From a bacterium Unc6 (GTDB lineage Bacteria; Omnitrophota; Gorgyraeia; Velesiimonadales; Velesiimonadaceae), in NCBI GenBank assembly GCA_013626165.1, contig NDHX01000012.1, forward strand, positions 1 through 45,579: 45,579 bases of DNA, given 5' to 3'. The translations under genes and the position numbers were made by a program. Positions 6,694 through 16,028 of the stretch are shown here, one piece after another (within the stretch, counting starts at the first letter, position 1; the number at the start of each line of letters is the position of its first letter). Below the pieces are notes generated by a model that was not told the DNA's origin, made no database searches, and saw only the letters and a list, made by a program, of their open reading frames with translations.

Positions 6694-7593
6694 ATGGACA
6701 GTCAAGTGCGTAGGTCTAAACTTAAATACTTGCTCATGGCGCTGCAAATATTTTTTTTCCTTGTTGTCGGCCTTATTCTTTACCGCAAGAGAGAATTACT
6801 CCATCGCTTTTGCCGTTATCCGTTCCCCTTTATTATGTGTCCTGTATGTGATTACCCCTGTTTTTTTCAGGGTTATCGCTTGCAGGAGATAATAAAATAT
6901 GGGGCAGTGGTGACGGGTTTGATAGGTGGTCGCATTTTTTGCGGCGTCGCTTGTCCGTTCGGTGCTGTTCAGGATTGGTTTCATTCTTTAAAGAGGCGAG
7001 TGCTTTCCCTAAAGGTGTTCCGCTCTAACAGACCTGACAGTAGGCGGCACCTGCGCATTCTTAAAAGCGGTCTACGGCTTCTTGACAGTGGTTTGCGGTT
7101 TTTGAAATATCCCTTTTTCTTGGTGGTGTTTACTTATTCCCTGATTCGCTTTGCGCTAGCCTTCGACTTTATGCCAGAATGGGGACTTGTTCCAGCGATG
7201 ACATTTACGATGCAGGTTAGAGAATTAGCCGGGGATGGACACATTAATTTTTGGTATTTTTCTCTCAGTTATGTTAATTTTGTGATATTTTTTCTTATCA
7301 TTGTTTTTGGTGCCGGACTGGTTTTGCATCGCCCCTGGTGCAAATATTTATGTCCTGTTGGTTTGCTTTTTGCTTTTTTAAATAAAATATCATTTTTAAA
7401 AATAAGCTTAGAAAGAAAAGGTTGTACGGGATGCAGAAAGTGCCTGGAAACCTGCACAACCGGGAAGAAATTTAGCGAACTGGAACAGGGTTTTGTTTCT
7501 GTGGAATGTGTTCGTTGCTATGACTGTGTGTTAACCTGTCCTGAAGGGGTGGTAAATCTTAAGGCCGGTGGCAGAGAGATTAGGTTGCAATAA
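6694..7593 (+). CDS. NapH/CcoG-like membrane polyferredoxin
   Basis: The 299-residue membrane protein has about five helices. Cysteine motifs CPVCDYPC, CGVACPFG and CKYLCPVG lie at helix ends (Fer4_5 type), and two CxxCxxCxxxC clusters close the protein (CTGCRKCLETC and CVRCYDCVLTCP). Such proteins carry electrons from quinols across the membrane. The gene lies 23 bp after the binding-protein gene, so they are probably co-transcribed; a role in reducing the captured ligand is inference. The C-terminal ferredoxin is predicted cytoplasmic as in NapH. Confidence 0.85.
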   Translation: MDSQVRRSKLKYLLMALQIFFFLVVGLILYRKRELLHRFCRYPFPFIMCPVCDYPCFFQGYRLQEIIKYGAVVTGLIGGRIFCGVACPFGAVQDWFHSLKRRVLSLKVFRSNRPDSRRHLRILKSGLRLLDSGLRFLKYPFFLVVFTYSLIRFALAFDFMPEWGLVPAMTFTMQVRELAGDGHINFWYFSLSYVNFVIFFLIIVFGAGLVLHRPWCKYLCPVGLLFAFLNKISFLKISLERKGCTGCRKCLETCTTGKKFSELEQGFVSVECVRCYDCVLTCPEGVVNLKAGGREIRLQ

Positions 7594-7951
7594 TTTTTAC
7601 CCCGTAAAACAATGAGATGCTTAACCTTTTAAAACAAGAATCTGTAGCGAATAATTTTTAAGATATTGAAATAAATGTCCGAAATCCGAAGTCTAAATTT
7701 CAAAAACACAAGTTCAACGGGAATTGGAAGCGCTCAGACGGGATGATACTGTGAGGTAAGTTACGATATTCTGCTGCTTTTTTTTAAGGCAGACCACTAC
7801 CTTGCTCCGTTCGTAAGACACGAGAAGTATGATACTTATGCACAAGTGCCCGCCCCGGTTACAGCAGAAATCTTGCATATGACAGAATAGATAAACCGGT
7901 AGGTCTGACATAGGGTCTGATAGGAGTTTTTCAGCAGACCCCATATAAACT
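7594..7951. other. Intergenic region between converging genes
   Basis: I see no gene here. It holds a CTGC...GCAG stem around a T8 run (near 7769-7790), a perfect AAGTAT-G-ATACTT palindrome (near 7830) and the REP-like copy at 7911-7943. Open frames present are short and have no recognisable motif. Confidence 0.5.
7911..7943. repeat. REP-like palindrome, copy 2
   Basis: GGGTCTG (7913-7919) and CAGACCC (7935-7941) with a GTTTTTCAG loop, matching 797-825. It lies 8 bp beyond the efp stop codon and could stabilise or end that transcript. Confidence 0.65.
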
Positions 7952-8509
7952 CTATACTCTGCTTACATATGTTCCTGTTCTTGTATCTACTTTTATTTTA
8001 TCTCCTTTTTCTACAAACAGAGGAACCTGAACAACTGCGCCTGATTCCAATTTTGCGGATTTTGTTCCGCCTTTTGCAGTATCACCCCTGACACCCGGTT
8101 CTGTTTCTGTAACAACAAGTTCAACAAACATCGGAGGCGACACCTCAAGAAGCGCACCATCGCAAAACGATGCACTGATATTCATATTTTCTATTATATA
8201 ATTGGCTGCTCTTTTAACCTCTTCACTACTCAATTCAACCTGTTCAAATGTTTGCTGATCCATAAAATAAAATGTGTCCCCATCTTTATAAAGATATTGA
8301 AGTTCCTTTTCCTGTATATATGCATCCTCAAACTTGGTGCCTCCGTCAAAAGTTCTTTCCAATACGAAACCTGTTTTTATTATCCTTAACTTTGTTCTTA
8401 CAAATGCAGCACCTTTTCCGGGTTTTACATGTTGAAATTCAATGAGCCTTACAACCTTACCTTCTAACTTAAATGTAAGTCCGTTTTTAAACTGTTCCGT
8501 TGATACCAT
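7952..8509 (-). CDS. efp: Translation elongation factor P
   Basis: The 185-residue protein has the three EF-P barrels: KOW-like start (MVSTEQFKNGLTFKLEGKVV), the OB central domain and the C-terminal domain ending KIKVDTRTGTYVSRV. EF-P rescues ribosomes stalled at polyproline. The tip loop VKPGKGAAF keeps Lys32, the residue modified in many species. I chose the ATG at 8509, preceded by GAGGGA, over an upstream ATG (8563) that would add 18 unrelated residues. It follows the M24 peptidase gene on the same strand, a common pairing. Confidence 0.95.
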   Translation of the reverse strand: MVSTEQFKNGLTFKLEGKVVRLIEFQHVKPGKGAAFVRTKLRIIKTGFVLERTFDGGTKFEDAYIQEKELQYLYKDGDTFYFMDQQTFEQVELSSEEVKRAANYIIENMNISASFCDGALLEVSPPMFVELVVTETEPGVRGDTAKGGTKSAKLESGAVVQVPLFVEKGDKIKVDTRTGTYVSRV

Positions 8510-8662
8510 TTCTCCCTCTTTTCTCCTGCTCGTAGACTGCCGCTTGTATTTCGTATACCGCATTACGTCGTCCGTAACCTGTATTTCGTTTTTTTAACAG
8601 TATACGGAAATGATATACGGCTTTTACCAGTCACCCGTTATATTATGTTGTGCAACAGACTC

Positions 8663-9706
8663 TCAGCTTAATACCTCACATCCGCTTTCATGGACAAGAA
8701 CCATTTGTTCATACCTTACCCCGCCTACACCTTTTATATATATTGCAGGTTCTATTGTGAGCACCATCCCCTCTTTTGCAATATCTTTTGAACCCGAGCC
8801 AACATCAGGAGCCTCATGAACATCTATGCCAACTCCGTGTCCTAAACTATGAATAAAGTTTTTGCCAAACCCCTTTTTTTCAATATACCCTCTTGCAATA
8901 CTATCTATGTCTTTTAATTGGACGCCAGCCCGTATTTTTTCTATTACAATCTTTGATGCTGTTTCAACAATGCTTTTAATTTTTGTAAATTTAAGCCCCC
9001 TGGCCCCCGATGTGTTAGTATATGTTCTTGTAATATCAGAACAATATCCTTTTAACCTGCATCCGCAATCTATAAGAACAATATCTTTTTCTATATTTAT
9101 ATCCTGCGGTGTTGCATGCGGATAGGATGACCTTTTACCGCTTGCAACAATTATCGGAAATGAAACAGCCTCTGCGCCTTTTTCTCTTATTTTTTTTTCT
9201 ATCTCCCATGCAAGGTGTCTTTCGGTAATCTTGGACCAGTCTAATTTAATAATGTCTTGAATTGCAATTTTTGTTAATTCTATTGAATCTTTTATACTCC
9301 GTATCTCCTGCTCTGACTTACAGATCCTTAAAGACTCCGGAATACCACTTGCATCAATGAACATAGAATTCGGAACACAGGTCTCCCATTTTTTAATCTG
9401 TGAACAGTAAGTTTGTGAAAGGTCATATCCTATTTTACTTTTCAAACCGATGAAATTTTGTAAATACTTTTTAAAAGTAGCCCACCGCACCTCAATGACC
9501 TTTGAGTCTTTAATAACAGGCCTTGCCTCTTCAATGTATCTTGCATCAACAAAAAAGAAAGAACTTTCTTTTGAAATAAGAAGAACCGCCTCTTCACAAC
9601 GGAAACCTGTAAGATAAAATATATTTGAGGGGTTTGTAGTTATAAGAAAATCCAATCCCCTGTGTCTTAATATATCCTGTATATTATTCATCCTTTGTTT
9701 AAACAT
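8663..9706 (-). CDS. M24 metallopeptidase (Xaa-Pro aminopeptidase/PepQ family)
   Basis: The 347-residue cytoplasmic enzyme has a creatinase N-domain and a pita-bread catalytic domain. All five metal ligands are visible: the two Asp (VLIDCGCRLKGYCSDITRTY), His (HSLGHGVGIDVHEAP), Glu (VLTIEPAIYI) and Glu (VRYEQMV). It removes residues before proline. It is 154 bp upstream of efp on the same strand; the polyproline theme they share may be coincidental. Xaa-Pro dipeptidase is the alternative. Confidence 0.92.
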   Translation of the reverse strand: MFKQRMNNIQDILRHRGLDFLITTNPSNIFYLTGFRCEEAVLLISKESSFFFVDARYIEEARPVIKDSKVIEVRWATFKKYLQNFIGLKSKIGYDLSQTYCSQIKKWETCVPNSMFIDASGIPESLRICKSEQEIRSIKDSIELTKIAIQDIIKLDWSKITERHLAWEIEKKIREKGAEAVSFPIIVASGKRSSYPHATPQDINIEKDIVLIDCGCRLKGYCSDITRTYTNTSGARGLKFTKIKSIVETASKIVIEKIRAGVQLKDIDSIARGYIEKKGFGKNFIHSLGHGVGIDVHEAPDVGSGSKDIAKEGMVLTIEPAIYIKGVGGVRYEQMVLVHESGCEVLS

Positions 9707-9720
9707 ATTGTTTTTTCAAT

Positions 9721-11535
9721 TTATCTTTTCAATCTCTCAATTTGTTTTAGGTAATATTCCGCTTCTTCATATCTTTTAAGAGATATTAAAACATCTGCCA
9801 GGGCTTGATAGTATCTTGCTTTTGTAGGATACCTTTTTATTGCAGTTTTAAATTTTTCTATTGCCTTTTCAATTCTTCTTTCATCCCAGTGGCTGGTCTT
9901 TAAATACATCCTACCCAGTGCAAAATGGTAAAATGGCATATACGGGTCAAGACGGACAGCCTGCTTATATGCCTTTAGTGCCTGTTCTGCCAGGGTTCTG
10001 TCAGCTCTTTTTTCAGTCTGGACACCAATATCAAACTGCCTTTCGTAAATCTGTGCAAGAGCAAAATGATAATCAGCCCTTAAAGGGTCATAAGATATCG
10101 CAATTTTAATCCTTGATATCGCAAGATTAAAATCCTGCAGTTTTAAAGACCTGTCAATAGGATTAATAACTGTTTCATATATAATCTCACCCAACATCGG
10201 ACGGATAAGTATAAATATCAAAAATATAATAATACTGAGACAGCCCAAAAAATTTATTATATCCTTTGGCTTTGTATTTATTGTAAATGTTTTTCTTTCT
10301 TCTAACCTTGCGAAAATCCCTAAAAGTAAAAATACAAGAAATACAATTCCCGGGACATAAAGGTTAAAATCACCCATACCATGAAATATAAATGCAAATA
10401 TTGAAGTGTAAAGACCTATTCCTAATATTCCATTTTTTTTTGCAATGCTGAACCCTTTAAAAAGAAAAACGGCCCATATCAATGAAAACATTACAAGTCC
10501 GACAATGCCACATTCTGAGGCGACCTGAACAAAACTATTATGTGCAAGTTGGGTTTCTTCCCCTTCTAATGATTTATAGGTTGGAAACACAGCACCGAAT
10601 GTTCCGGGACCAAATCCAAGTATCGGACGATCTTTAAACATCAAAAACCCGACCCTCCAGTATTCAATTCGTACCTGTGCAGACCTGTAATATCTATAAA
10701 CCCCTGGCATATCTGAGGGTTTTTTCCATAACAGAAAACCAGATAGAATAATAAAAACCACACTTAAAAAAACTAATATCCATACCTTAAATTTAAGTAT
10801 CTGTTTCCAGCCCATTAAAATGAAAAATAGCAACAGGGATATGGGTGCAACAATCCAACCTCCTTTTGAAAATGTAAGAAGAAGTACATACACAGAAATA
10901 AGAAGAATGAATATCCACAGTACTTTGAACCTTTTAAAAAAACTATCAAAACTAAATACAGCAATCCCCACAACAGGCAGCATCAAAACAAGATACCCCG
11001 CAAATGCAGGAGCATGTACAAATGTTGAAAAGACCCTGTTCTGCATCAGCCTTGCCATAAGGTTAACATTTTGCAGTAGTTCTTTATGGTGCAGCCTTAC
11101 ATATTCACGGGTTATTTCAAAACCCCAGAAGTATTGATATACACCATAAATAGATACTATAAAAAGAACAACCATTGATATTGTAAGCAGTGTCTTCCTT
11201 GCATTTTCATTATCACTTATCTGAACAACCGCAAAATAAAGAATAATATACTGAAACCACTGATATATAAAAGTAATACTTCTGTGAATATTTACCGTAA
11301 AAATAGTACAGAGCAGAAGAGACAAAAAAAATCCGATTAAGATAAAATCAAGAAAAGTTCTTCTTATTATTATTCTGCCATTCCAGACCTGTGGAAGAAT
11401 AATAAGGGCAAAAACGGTAATTACACCTATCTGAAATATACTATTAGACCACGCATATGTTAGACCACAGATAAGGGGTCTGACAAATAGAAGAATACAC
11501 AGGATAAGAAATCCTAATCTTTTACCTTCTGACAT
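9721..11535 (-). CDS. O-antigen ligase/polymerase-like membrane protein with C-terminal TPRs
   Basis: About 604 residues. Some ten membrane helices make a Wzy_C/WaaL domain; the large loop has RPILGFGPGTFG and AHNSFVQVASECGIVG, where the His is the conserved catalytic-loop residue. From about 470 onward come TPR-type helices (DYHFALAQIYERQFD, FYHFALGRMYLKTSHWDE, ARYYQALADVLISLKRY). The protein would transfer or polymerise a lipid-linked glycan on the outer face of the inner membrane. I chose ATG 11535; an in-frame start at 11562 lies deeper in the preceding gene. It overlaps that gene by 14 bp. Confidence 0.85.
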   Translation of the reverse strand: MSEGKRLGFLILCILLFVRPLICGLTYAWSNSIFQIGVITVFALIILPQVWNGRIIIRRTFLDFILIGFFLSLLLCTIFTVNIHRSITFIYQWFQYIILYFAVVQISDNENARKTLLTISMVVLFIVSIYGVYQYFWGFEITREYVRLHHKELLQNVNLMARLMQNRVFSTFVHAPAFAGYLVLMLPVVGIAVFSFDSFFKRFKVLWIFILLISVYVLLLTFSKGGWIVAPISLLLFFILMGWKQILKFKVWILVFLSVVFIILSGFLLWKKPSDMPGVYRYYRSAQVRIEYWRVGFLMFKDRPILGFGPGTFGAVFPTYKSLEGEETQLAHNSFVQVASECGIVGLVMFSLIWAVFLFKGFSIAKKNGILGIGLYTSIFAFIFHGMGDFNLYVPGIVFLVFLLLGIFARLEERKTFTINTKPKDIINFLGCLSIIIFLIFILIRPMLGEIIYETVINPIDRSLKLQDFNLAISRIKIAISYDPLRADYHFALAQIYERQFDIGVQTEKRADRTLAEQALKAYKQAVRLDPYMPFYHFALGRMYLKTSHWDERRIEKAIEKFKTAIKRYPTKARYYQALADVLISLKRYEEAEYYLKQIERLKR

Positions 11536-12589
11536 TATTCCCTGCTCTTTCAAGAAGAACAATTATTGCAATAATTGCAAGTGCCTGAATAAATATCCAG
11601 TATCCACCCCACAGGGTAAGGTCTTTTAACACAATAGCACCTGCTCCTAAACAAAGTGTGGCAAGATATATGAATAAAACTGCTTGTTTCTGTGTCATTC
11701 CAAGACTGGTAAGTCTGTGTGAAAAATGTTTTTTATCTGCTGCAAGGATACTTCTTCGTTCTTTTAATCTTATCCACATCACAGAAAATGTATCAAATAT
11801 GGGAACTGCAAAAAGAAGAAGTGGCATAACAATAACAATCTTACTCCTGTCATCATATCTATAATATGTGGCAATAAGAGATATTGAAGCAAGAACAAGC
11901 CCTATAAAAAGACTTCCGGCATCTCCCATAAATATCTTTGCTGGAGGAAAATTAAAAATAAGAAAGCCTGCTGTTATTCCCATCATTAAAGCAAGTATCA
12001 GTGATACAAAAAACTGACCTCCTCTGAAACAGGAAACAAAAAACATACAACTTATCACAAACGCCACCCCTGCTGAAAGCCCATCCATATTATCAAGAAG
12101 ATTGAAAGAGTTTGTAATTCCGACAATCCAGGCAATGGTAAGTATAAGACTTAAAATCGGAGCATCTATAAAAAGAGACATCCTTATTCCACCCCACCAG
12201 AGTATAAAAGCAACAAGTATTTCTATGAGAAGTTTTTTTCTTGAATTTAAGGGATGCAGATCATCCCACAGTCCCAGAAGAAAAACAGTTGTTGCTGCAA
12301 GCATTACTATCCTTAAAACAGGTATAACTGTTTTAAGCCTTGCATAATGTGAAAACAAGAAGTCTGCAGTATCAGAGGGCAAATAAAAAAACTGCCGATT
12401 TAAAACCTCAAATAAAAACAATCCCAAAATTATTGTGACGATGAATGAAAAAAACATCGCAAACCCACCTGTTCTCGGCATAGGTGCGGTGTGTATCTTT
12501 CTTTGTGAAGGATGATCTACAATATTAAACACGTGGGAAATAAATCTTGCCAAAGGAATAAACAGGATACACAACACGAGGCTTAACAA
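11522..12589 (-). CDS. WecA/TagO/MraY-family polyprenyl-phosphate sugar-1-phosphate transferase
   Basis: About 355 residues with some ten helices and the family motifs NSFNLLDNMDGLSAG and FPPAKIFMGDAGSLFIG, whose Asp residues bind Mg2+; the RKIHTAPMPRTGGFAM loop marks the WecA-like branch. It starts glycan synthesis on undecaprenyl phosphate. The start is uncertain: TTG at 12589 is given, but the frame stays open upstream (ending ...LISGCVF) and overlaps the end of the preceding gene, so a non-ATG start near 12620 is possible. Confidence 0.88.
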   Translation of the reverse strand: MLSLVLCILFIPLARFISHVFNIVDHPSQRKIHTAPMPRTGGFAMFFSFIVTIILGLFLFEVLNRQFFYLPSDTADFLFSHYARLKTVIPVLRIVMLAATTVFLLGLWDDLHPLNSRKKLLIEILVAFILWWGGIRMSLFIDAPILSLILTIAWIVGITNSFNLLDNMDGLSAGVAFVISCMFFVSCFRGGQFFVSLILALMMGITAGFLIFNFPPAKIFMGDAGSLFIGLVLASISLIATYYRYDDRSKIVIVMPLLLFAVPIFDTFSVMWIRLKERRSILAADKKHFSHRLTSLGMTQKQAVLFIYLATLCLGAGAIVLKDLTLWGGYWIFIQALAIIAIIVLLERAGNNVRR

Positions 12590-12606
12590 AAATACACATC
12601 CGCTTA

Positions 12607-13809
12607 TTAAAAGCCAGAATATTTCATTAATATCTTCCCCCTTTTTAAGTCGTTTATCAAACCCATATACTCCTGTTCTATGCTGTCTACCATTGTTTTT
12701 ATATCAAACCTTTCTCTTACAAATTCCCTTCCCTGTTGACCAATCCGTCTTCTTAAATCCGGGTTTTTCAAGAGTTCTATTATTTTAATGCGAAGCCCGT
12801 TATAATCTTTTGCTTGGACAAGATAACCGGTAAATCCATCTTTTACGACCTCACATGCTCCATCTATATCAAATGCAATAACCGGCTTGCCACAGGCAAG
12901 TGCCTGCGGAATTGTTCTTGGAAGTCCTTCCCTTAGCGATGTATGAATAAGTATATCCATCGCACCAATAAGTTGTGGTATTTCAGACGGAGGAACAAGC
13001 CCTGTCCATATAAATCTCTTTTCTATGCCCTGCTTTTGTGTCTTTTTTTCAAGACTGCTTTTTAAATATCCTCCACCTACAAAAAGAAAATATGTATTCG
13101 GAAAACTTTTTATAATCTCTTTTGCACACATAAGGATATAATTATGCCCCTTTAAGCGGACAAGCCTTGCAATCTTTCCTATTACAAAAGCATCCTCTGG
13201 GATGCCTATCTTTTTTCTTATACTTTTTGAATCTTCATTAATTTTTGAAAATTCATCCATCTCAATTCCGCTGTATATTGTTACAATCTTATCATGTTTT
13301 GCAATTTTAGCACTTATTGCTTTATCTTTCATAACATCTCCGACAGTTATTATCTTACTTGTAAATCTTGCCGTGTACCTCTCAAGGCTTAAATATAAAA
13401 GATTAAGCAAAGGGTTTTCAAACCTATGGAAGGCAAGTCCATGTATTGTGTGAGCAATAATCGGAATACCACACCTTTTTGCAGAGATCCTTCCTAAAAC
13501 ACCAGCCTTTGAAGAATGCGTATGAACTATATCAAAACCACCATTTTTTATCAAATCTGTTATTTCTCTATATGCTATTAAATCATAAACAGGATTTATC
13601 TCTCTTACTAAATGCGGAATTATTTTTATATCCACATTATTTTTATATGCCCTTTCCAAAAGACTCCCCTCACTTCCGGATTGAGGTCCTGTTGCAAGAA
13701 CAGATTTATACCCTTTCTTCATTAAACCCTCAACCGTAAAAAGTGTATTTTCCTGCGCTCCCCCTACAATAAGACGGGTAATAATGTGAAGTATTTTTAG
13801 TTGTTTCAT
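12607..13809 (-). CDS. GT4-family glycosyltransferase
   Basis: The 400-residue GT-B enzyme has an N-lobe beginning KILHIITRLIVGGAQENTL and a C-lobe with GKIARLVRLKGHNYI, HTSLREGLPRTIPQALACGKPVIAF, which includes the nucleotide-sugar binding E-x7-E region. It probably adds a sugar to the lipid-linked glycan. It is followed directly by the WecA-like gene. Donor and acceptor cannot be read from sequence. Confidence 0.9.
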   Translation of the reverse strand: MKQLKILHIITRLIVGGAQENTLFTVEGLMKKGYKSVLATGPQSGSEGSLLERAYKNNVDIKIIPHLVREINPVYDLIAYREITDLIKNGGFDIVHTHSSKAGVLGRISAKRCGIPIIAHTIHGLAFHRFENPLLNLLYLSLERYTARFTSKIITVGDVMKDKAISAKIAKHDKIVTIYSGIEMDEFSKINEDSKSIRKKIGIPEDAFVIGKIARLVRLKGHNYILMCAKEIIKSFPNTYFLFVGGGYLKSSLEKKTQKQGIEKRFIWTGLVPPSEIPQLIGAMDILIHTSLREGLPRTIPQALACGKPVIAFDIDGACEVVKDGFTGYLVQAKDYNGLRIKIIELLKNPDLRRRIGQQGREFVRERFDIKTMVDSIEQEYMGLINDLKRGKILMKYSGF

Positions 13810-13833
13810 AACTACGAAAAAATACCTGTCTAT

Positions 13834-13850
13834 CCCCTGACAAGTCGGGG
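13834..13850. repeat. Short GC-rich palindrome
   Basis: CCCCTGACAAGTCGGGG, a hairpin with one bulge, between the GT4 and GT39-like genes. It is one of several G+C-rich palindromic words in AT-rich spacers here (see also 23845-23858 and the infC leader). Confidence 0.45.
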
Positions 13851-13873
13851 CAGGTTGGGAATCTTAAACAAAT

Positions 13874-15889
13874 TCATTTCACTTTATACAAAACCATTGC
13901 CCCTTTTTTGTCAGTAAATACAGGTTCAAGATATTCTGTCATAAAAGACTGAAAAAGCGGGAAGTTGAAATCATTAAGATACCCATAGCCTCTTGAAAGT
14001 CTGTTAATCTCACTAAAATTTATATAGATATGTGTAATACCCTGTTCCTTGATTTTGTCTGCAACCTGTGATGCAGAACTGCTTTGTGAAATAATTTTTT
14101 CCATAGGATTTCTGTTAAAAACCGAGCTTGATAAAACATCTCTGTCTATGTAGAATGTCTGCGCATCACCAAAAAACAAAACCTTTGAGTCCTGTGGTAA
14201 AAGATTAATTGCATTATAGATAGGATATGCAGGAAGTATCCTTGAAAGATAATCAGAATAATTTTCTTTACCAAACAATATTGCTAATGGTTCAAAAGAC
14301 GCCCATAAAAAAGACATAACAACAAGATTTTTCAAAAGAATAACAACGATAAAGCCTCTTAGCACCTTTGAGCCTATCTTAAACAACATCTCAGGATACA
14401 AAAGCAGCGTTTTTTTAAATTCTACTATTGTTCCTATACTGCTTCCGAGAACCAGCGCCATAGAAGGAAGAACAGGAAGGAAGAACCTGTCTATCCTGTG
14501 TGTTGCAAGTGCCCAAAAAAAACAATATGCCGAAATCCATAAAACAAACATTCTTGCTTTTCTGTCACAAACAGCCCAAAAAATACCAAGTGGAAGAAGA
14601 ATAAAATATAAAGCACTCTCGCCGATACCACTCCCCAACAATCTTTCTATAATTACCCTGAACATATCAAGCCCTATGCCTCCTACTCTATGTGCATAAT
14701 TAAACCTTTCTACAAGATGTCCATCCCATACCCTTCCCTGTTCGCTTAAAATTCCAAACACATTATGTAAAAGAGGAAAAACAGGATTACCGGTTGCTAT
14801 GATATTTCTTATAAGCCAGGGACAAAAAACTATTAGTATACAAATTTCAAATACAGCAAACAATAAAATTTTTTTAAAAAACACCGCTTTTTGAAAAAAT
14901 ATAAGTATTCCACCTAATAGTGCTACAAATAAAACAGCCGGATATTTAATTGAACAGGCGAAACCGGCAATTATACCGGCAAGGATAACCTTTTTAAGGT
15001 CAAGCGCATTTTTTGATATGTTTTCTATCAGTATTGAAACCGCAAGGAATGTATACAGCGCAAGCCCCACATCAACAAATGTTTGTGCAGTATTTAAAAA
15101 TATTTCTCCTGATACATAAAATATAGAAGCACAGATCAGCCCGCTTGTTCTTCCGCCCCATCTTTTACCCATCTGGTATATTGCAAATAAAAGCAGAATA
15201 CCTGTAAAAACATTAAAAATCTTTGCAAGACTGACACCCCCTGCTGCAAGTCCTGAAAGATATAGCATCCCCATACCAAAGGGGAAATATGTATAGACAT
15301 TCTCCGGGAAGGGATATATTCTTCCATGCCTTAACCATATCTTTGGTGCAGCAAGATGGTAATTCAAAGAATCATAACTTATTTCAGGAACAAATGCGCT
15401 GGTAATAGAAAAAATTATAGAAAAAAATATACATCCTAAAAGAAAATATTCAAACAATGAAAGTTCTCTAAGTATTTCATTTTTTCTTTTAAAAAAAGCC
15501 AATATACTTGAAAGAAGAAGTTTTAAGCTTTTCCGACCCACAACCAGCATCACAAGAAGAGGCATAATAAGTATCTGATTATTTAAAGTAAAAAGCGAAC
15601 CTACAAGAAATACATATGTTGAATATATACCCATACCTATTGCAATGCTTGAAATCCATTTTAAGAAGATATCATCTTCTTTAATAAACAAAAAGACAAT
15701 ATAGTGTCCAAAACAGGCAAAGGCTATAAAAAACACACATCCTGTAAGAACAGTGAGTATGGGTTCAAAAAAAAGATAAGAGAATAAGTCCCTGTATGAA
15801 AAAAGTGCAACAAGAAGAACCCCGGTGCCCCATATTAAAAATATAAATTTTATAGCCAGAATGTCTTTTGTAAAAAATTTATTTTCCAT
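13874..15889 (-). CDS. Large membrane glycosyltransferase-like protein (ArnT/GT39 type)
   Basis: The 671-residue protein has about 12 hydrophobic helices and a C-terminal soluble part. The first periplasmic loop has EISYDSLNYHLAAPKIWL, whose Asp-Ser-Leu-xx-His pattern matches the acidic catalytic loop of GT-C enzymes, then IYPFPENVYTYFPFGMGML. Such enzymes transfer a sugar from a polyprenyl carrier on the outer face of the membrane. Neighbours are a GT4, a WecA-like and a ligase gene, so a role in one surface glycan is likely. No Shine-Dalgarno site is seen before ATG. Confidence 0.75.
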   Translation of the reverse strand: MENKFFTKDILAIKFIFLIWGTGVLLVALFSYRDLFSYLFFEPILTVLTGCVFFIAFACFGHYIVFLFIKEDDIFLKWISSIAIGMGIYSTYVFLVGSLFTLNNQILIMPLLVMLVVGRKSLKLLLSSILAFFKRKNEILRELSLFEYFLLGCIFFSIIFSITSAFVPEISYDSLNYHLAAPKIWLRHGRIYPFPENVYTYFPFGMGMLYLSGLAAGGVSLAKIFNVFTGILLLFAIYQMGKRWGGRTSGLICASIFYVSGEIFLNTAQTFVDVGLALYTFLAVSILIENISKNALDLKKVILAGIIAGFACSIKYPAVLFVALLGGILIFFQKAVFFKKILLFAVFEICILIVFCPWLIRNIIATGNPVFPLLHNVFGILSEQGRVWDGHLVERFNYAHRVGGIGLDMFRVIIERLLGSGIGESALYFILLPLGIFWAVCDRKARMFVLWISAYCFFWALATHRIDRFFLPVLPSMALVLGSSIGTIVEFKKTLLLYPEMLFKIGSKVLRGFIVVILLKNLVVMSFLWASFEPLAILFGKENYSDYLSRILPAYPIYNAINLLPQDSKVLFFGDAQTFYIDRDVLSSSVFNRNPMEKIISQSSSASQVADKIKEQGITHIYINFSEINRLSRGYGYLNDFNFPLFQSFMTEYLEPVFTDKKGAMVLYKVK

Positions 15890-15960
15890 ATTTTATTCTA
15901 ACGCCTTTAAAAAATTCAAAAATCCCCCAACAAGTTAAGGGCAAACTCGTGAAACTTGGG

Positions 15961-16010
15961 ATGGCAACTGGTCCTCTGGCAACTGGTGCTCTGGTGCTCT
16001 GGTGCTAAAG
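15961..16010. repeat. Short direct repeats (CTCTGGTGCT / GGCAACTGGT)
   Basis: GGCAACTGGT occurs twice and CTGGTGCT three times in about 45 bp, in the 139-bp spacer downstream of the helicase. The related words CAGTTGCC and GAGCACCAG recur in other spacers (near 22665, 26022 and 30655). Confidence 0.5.
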
Positions 16011-16028
16011 GAATATCCCCCTTATACC

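Noticed and set aside
7714-7944. A 76-residue Cys-rich open frame on the - strand beyond efp.
   Set aside because: It contains the REP-like palindrome and low-complexity runs, has no motif and no ribosome site.
15955-16012. Possible CRISPR-like repeat cluster.
   Set aside because: Units are 8-10 bp, irregular and without spacers of constant length; no cas gene is present.
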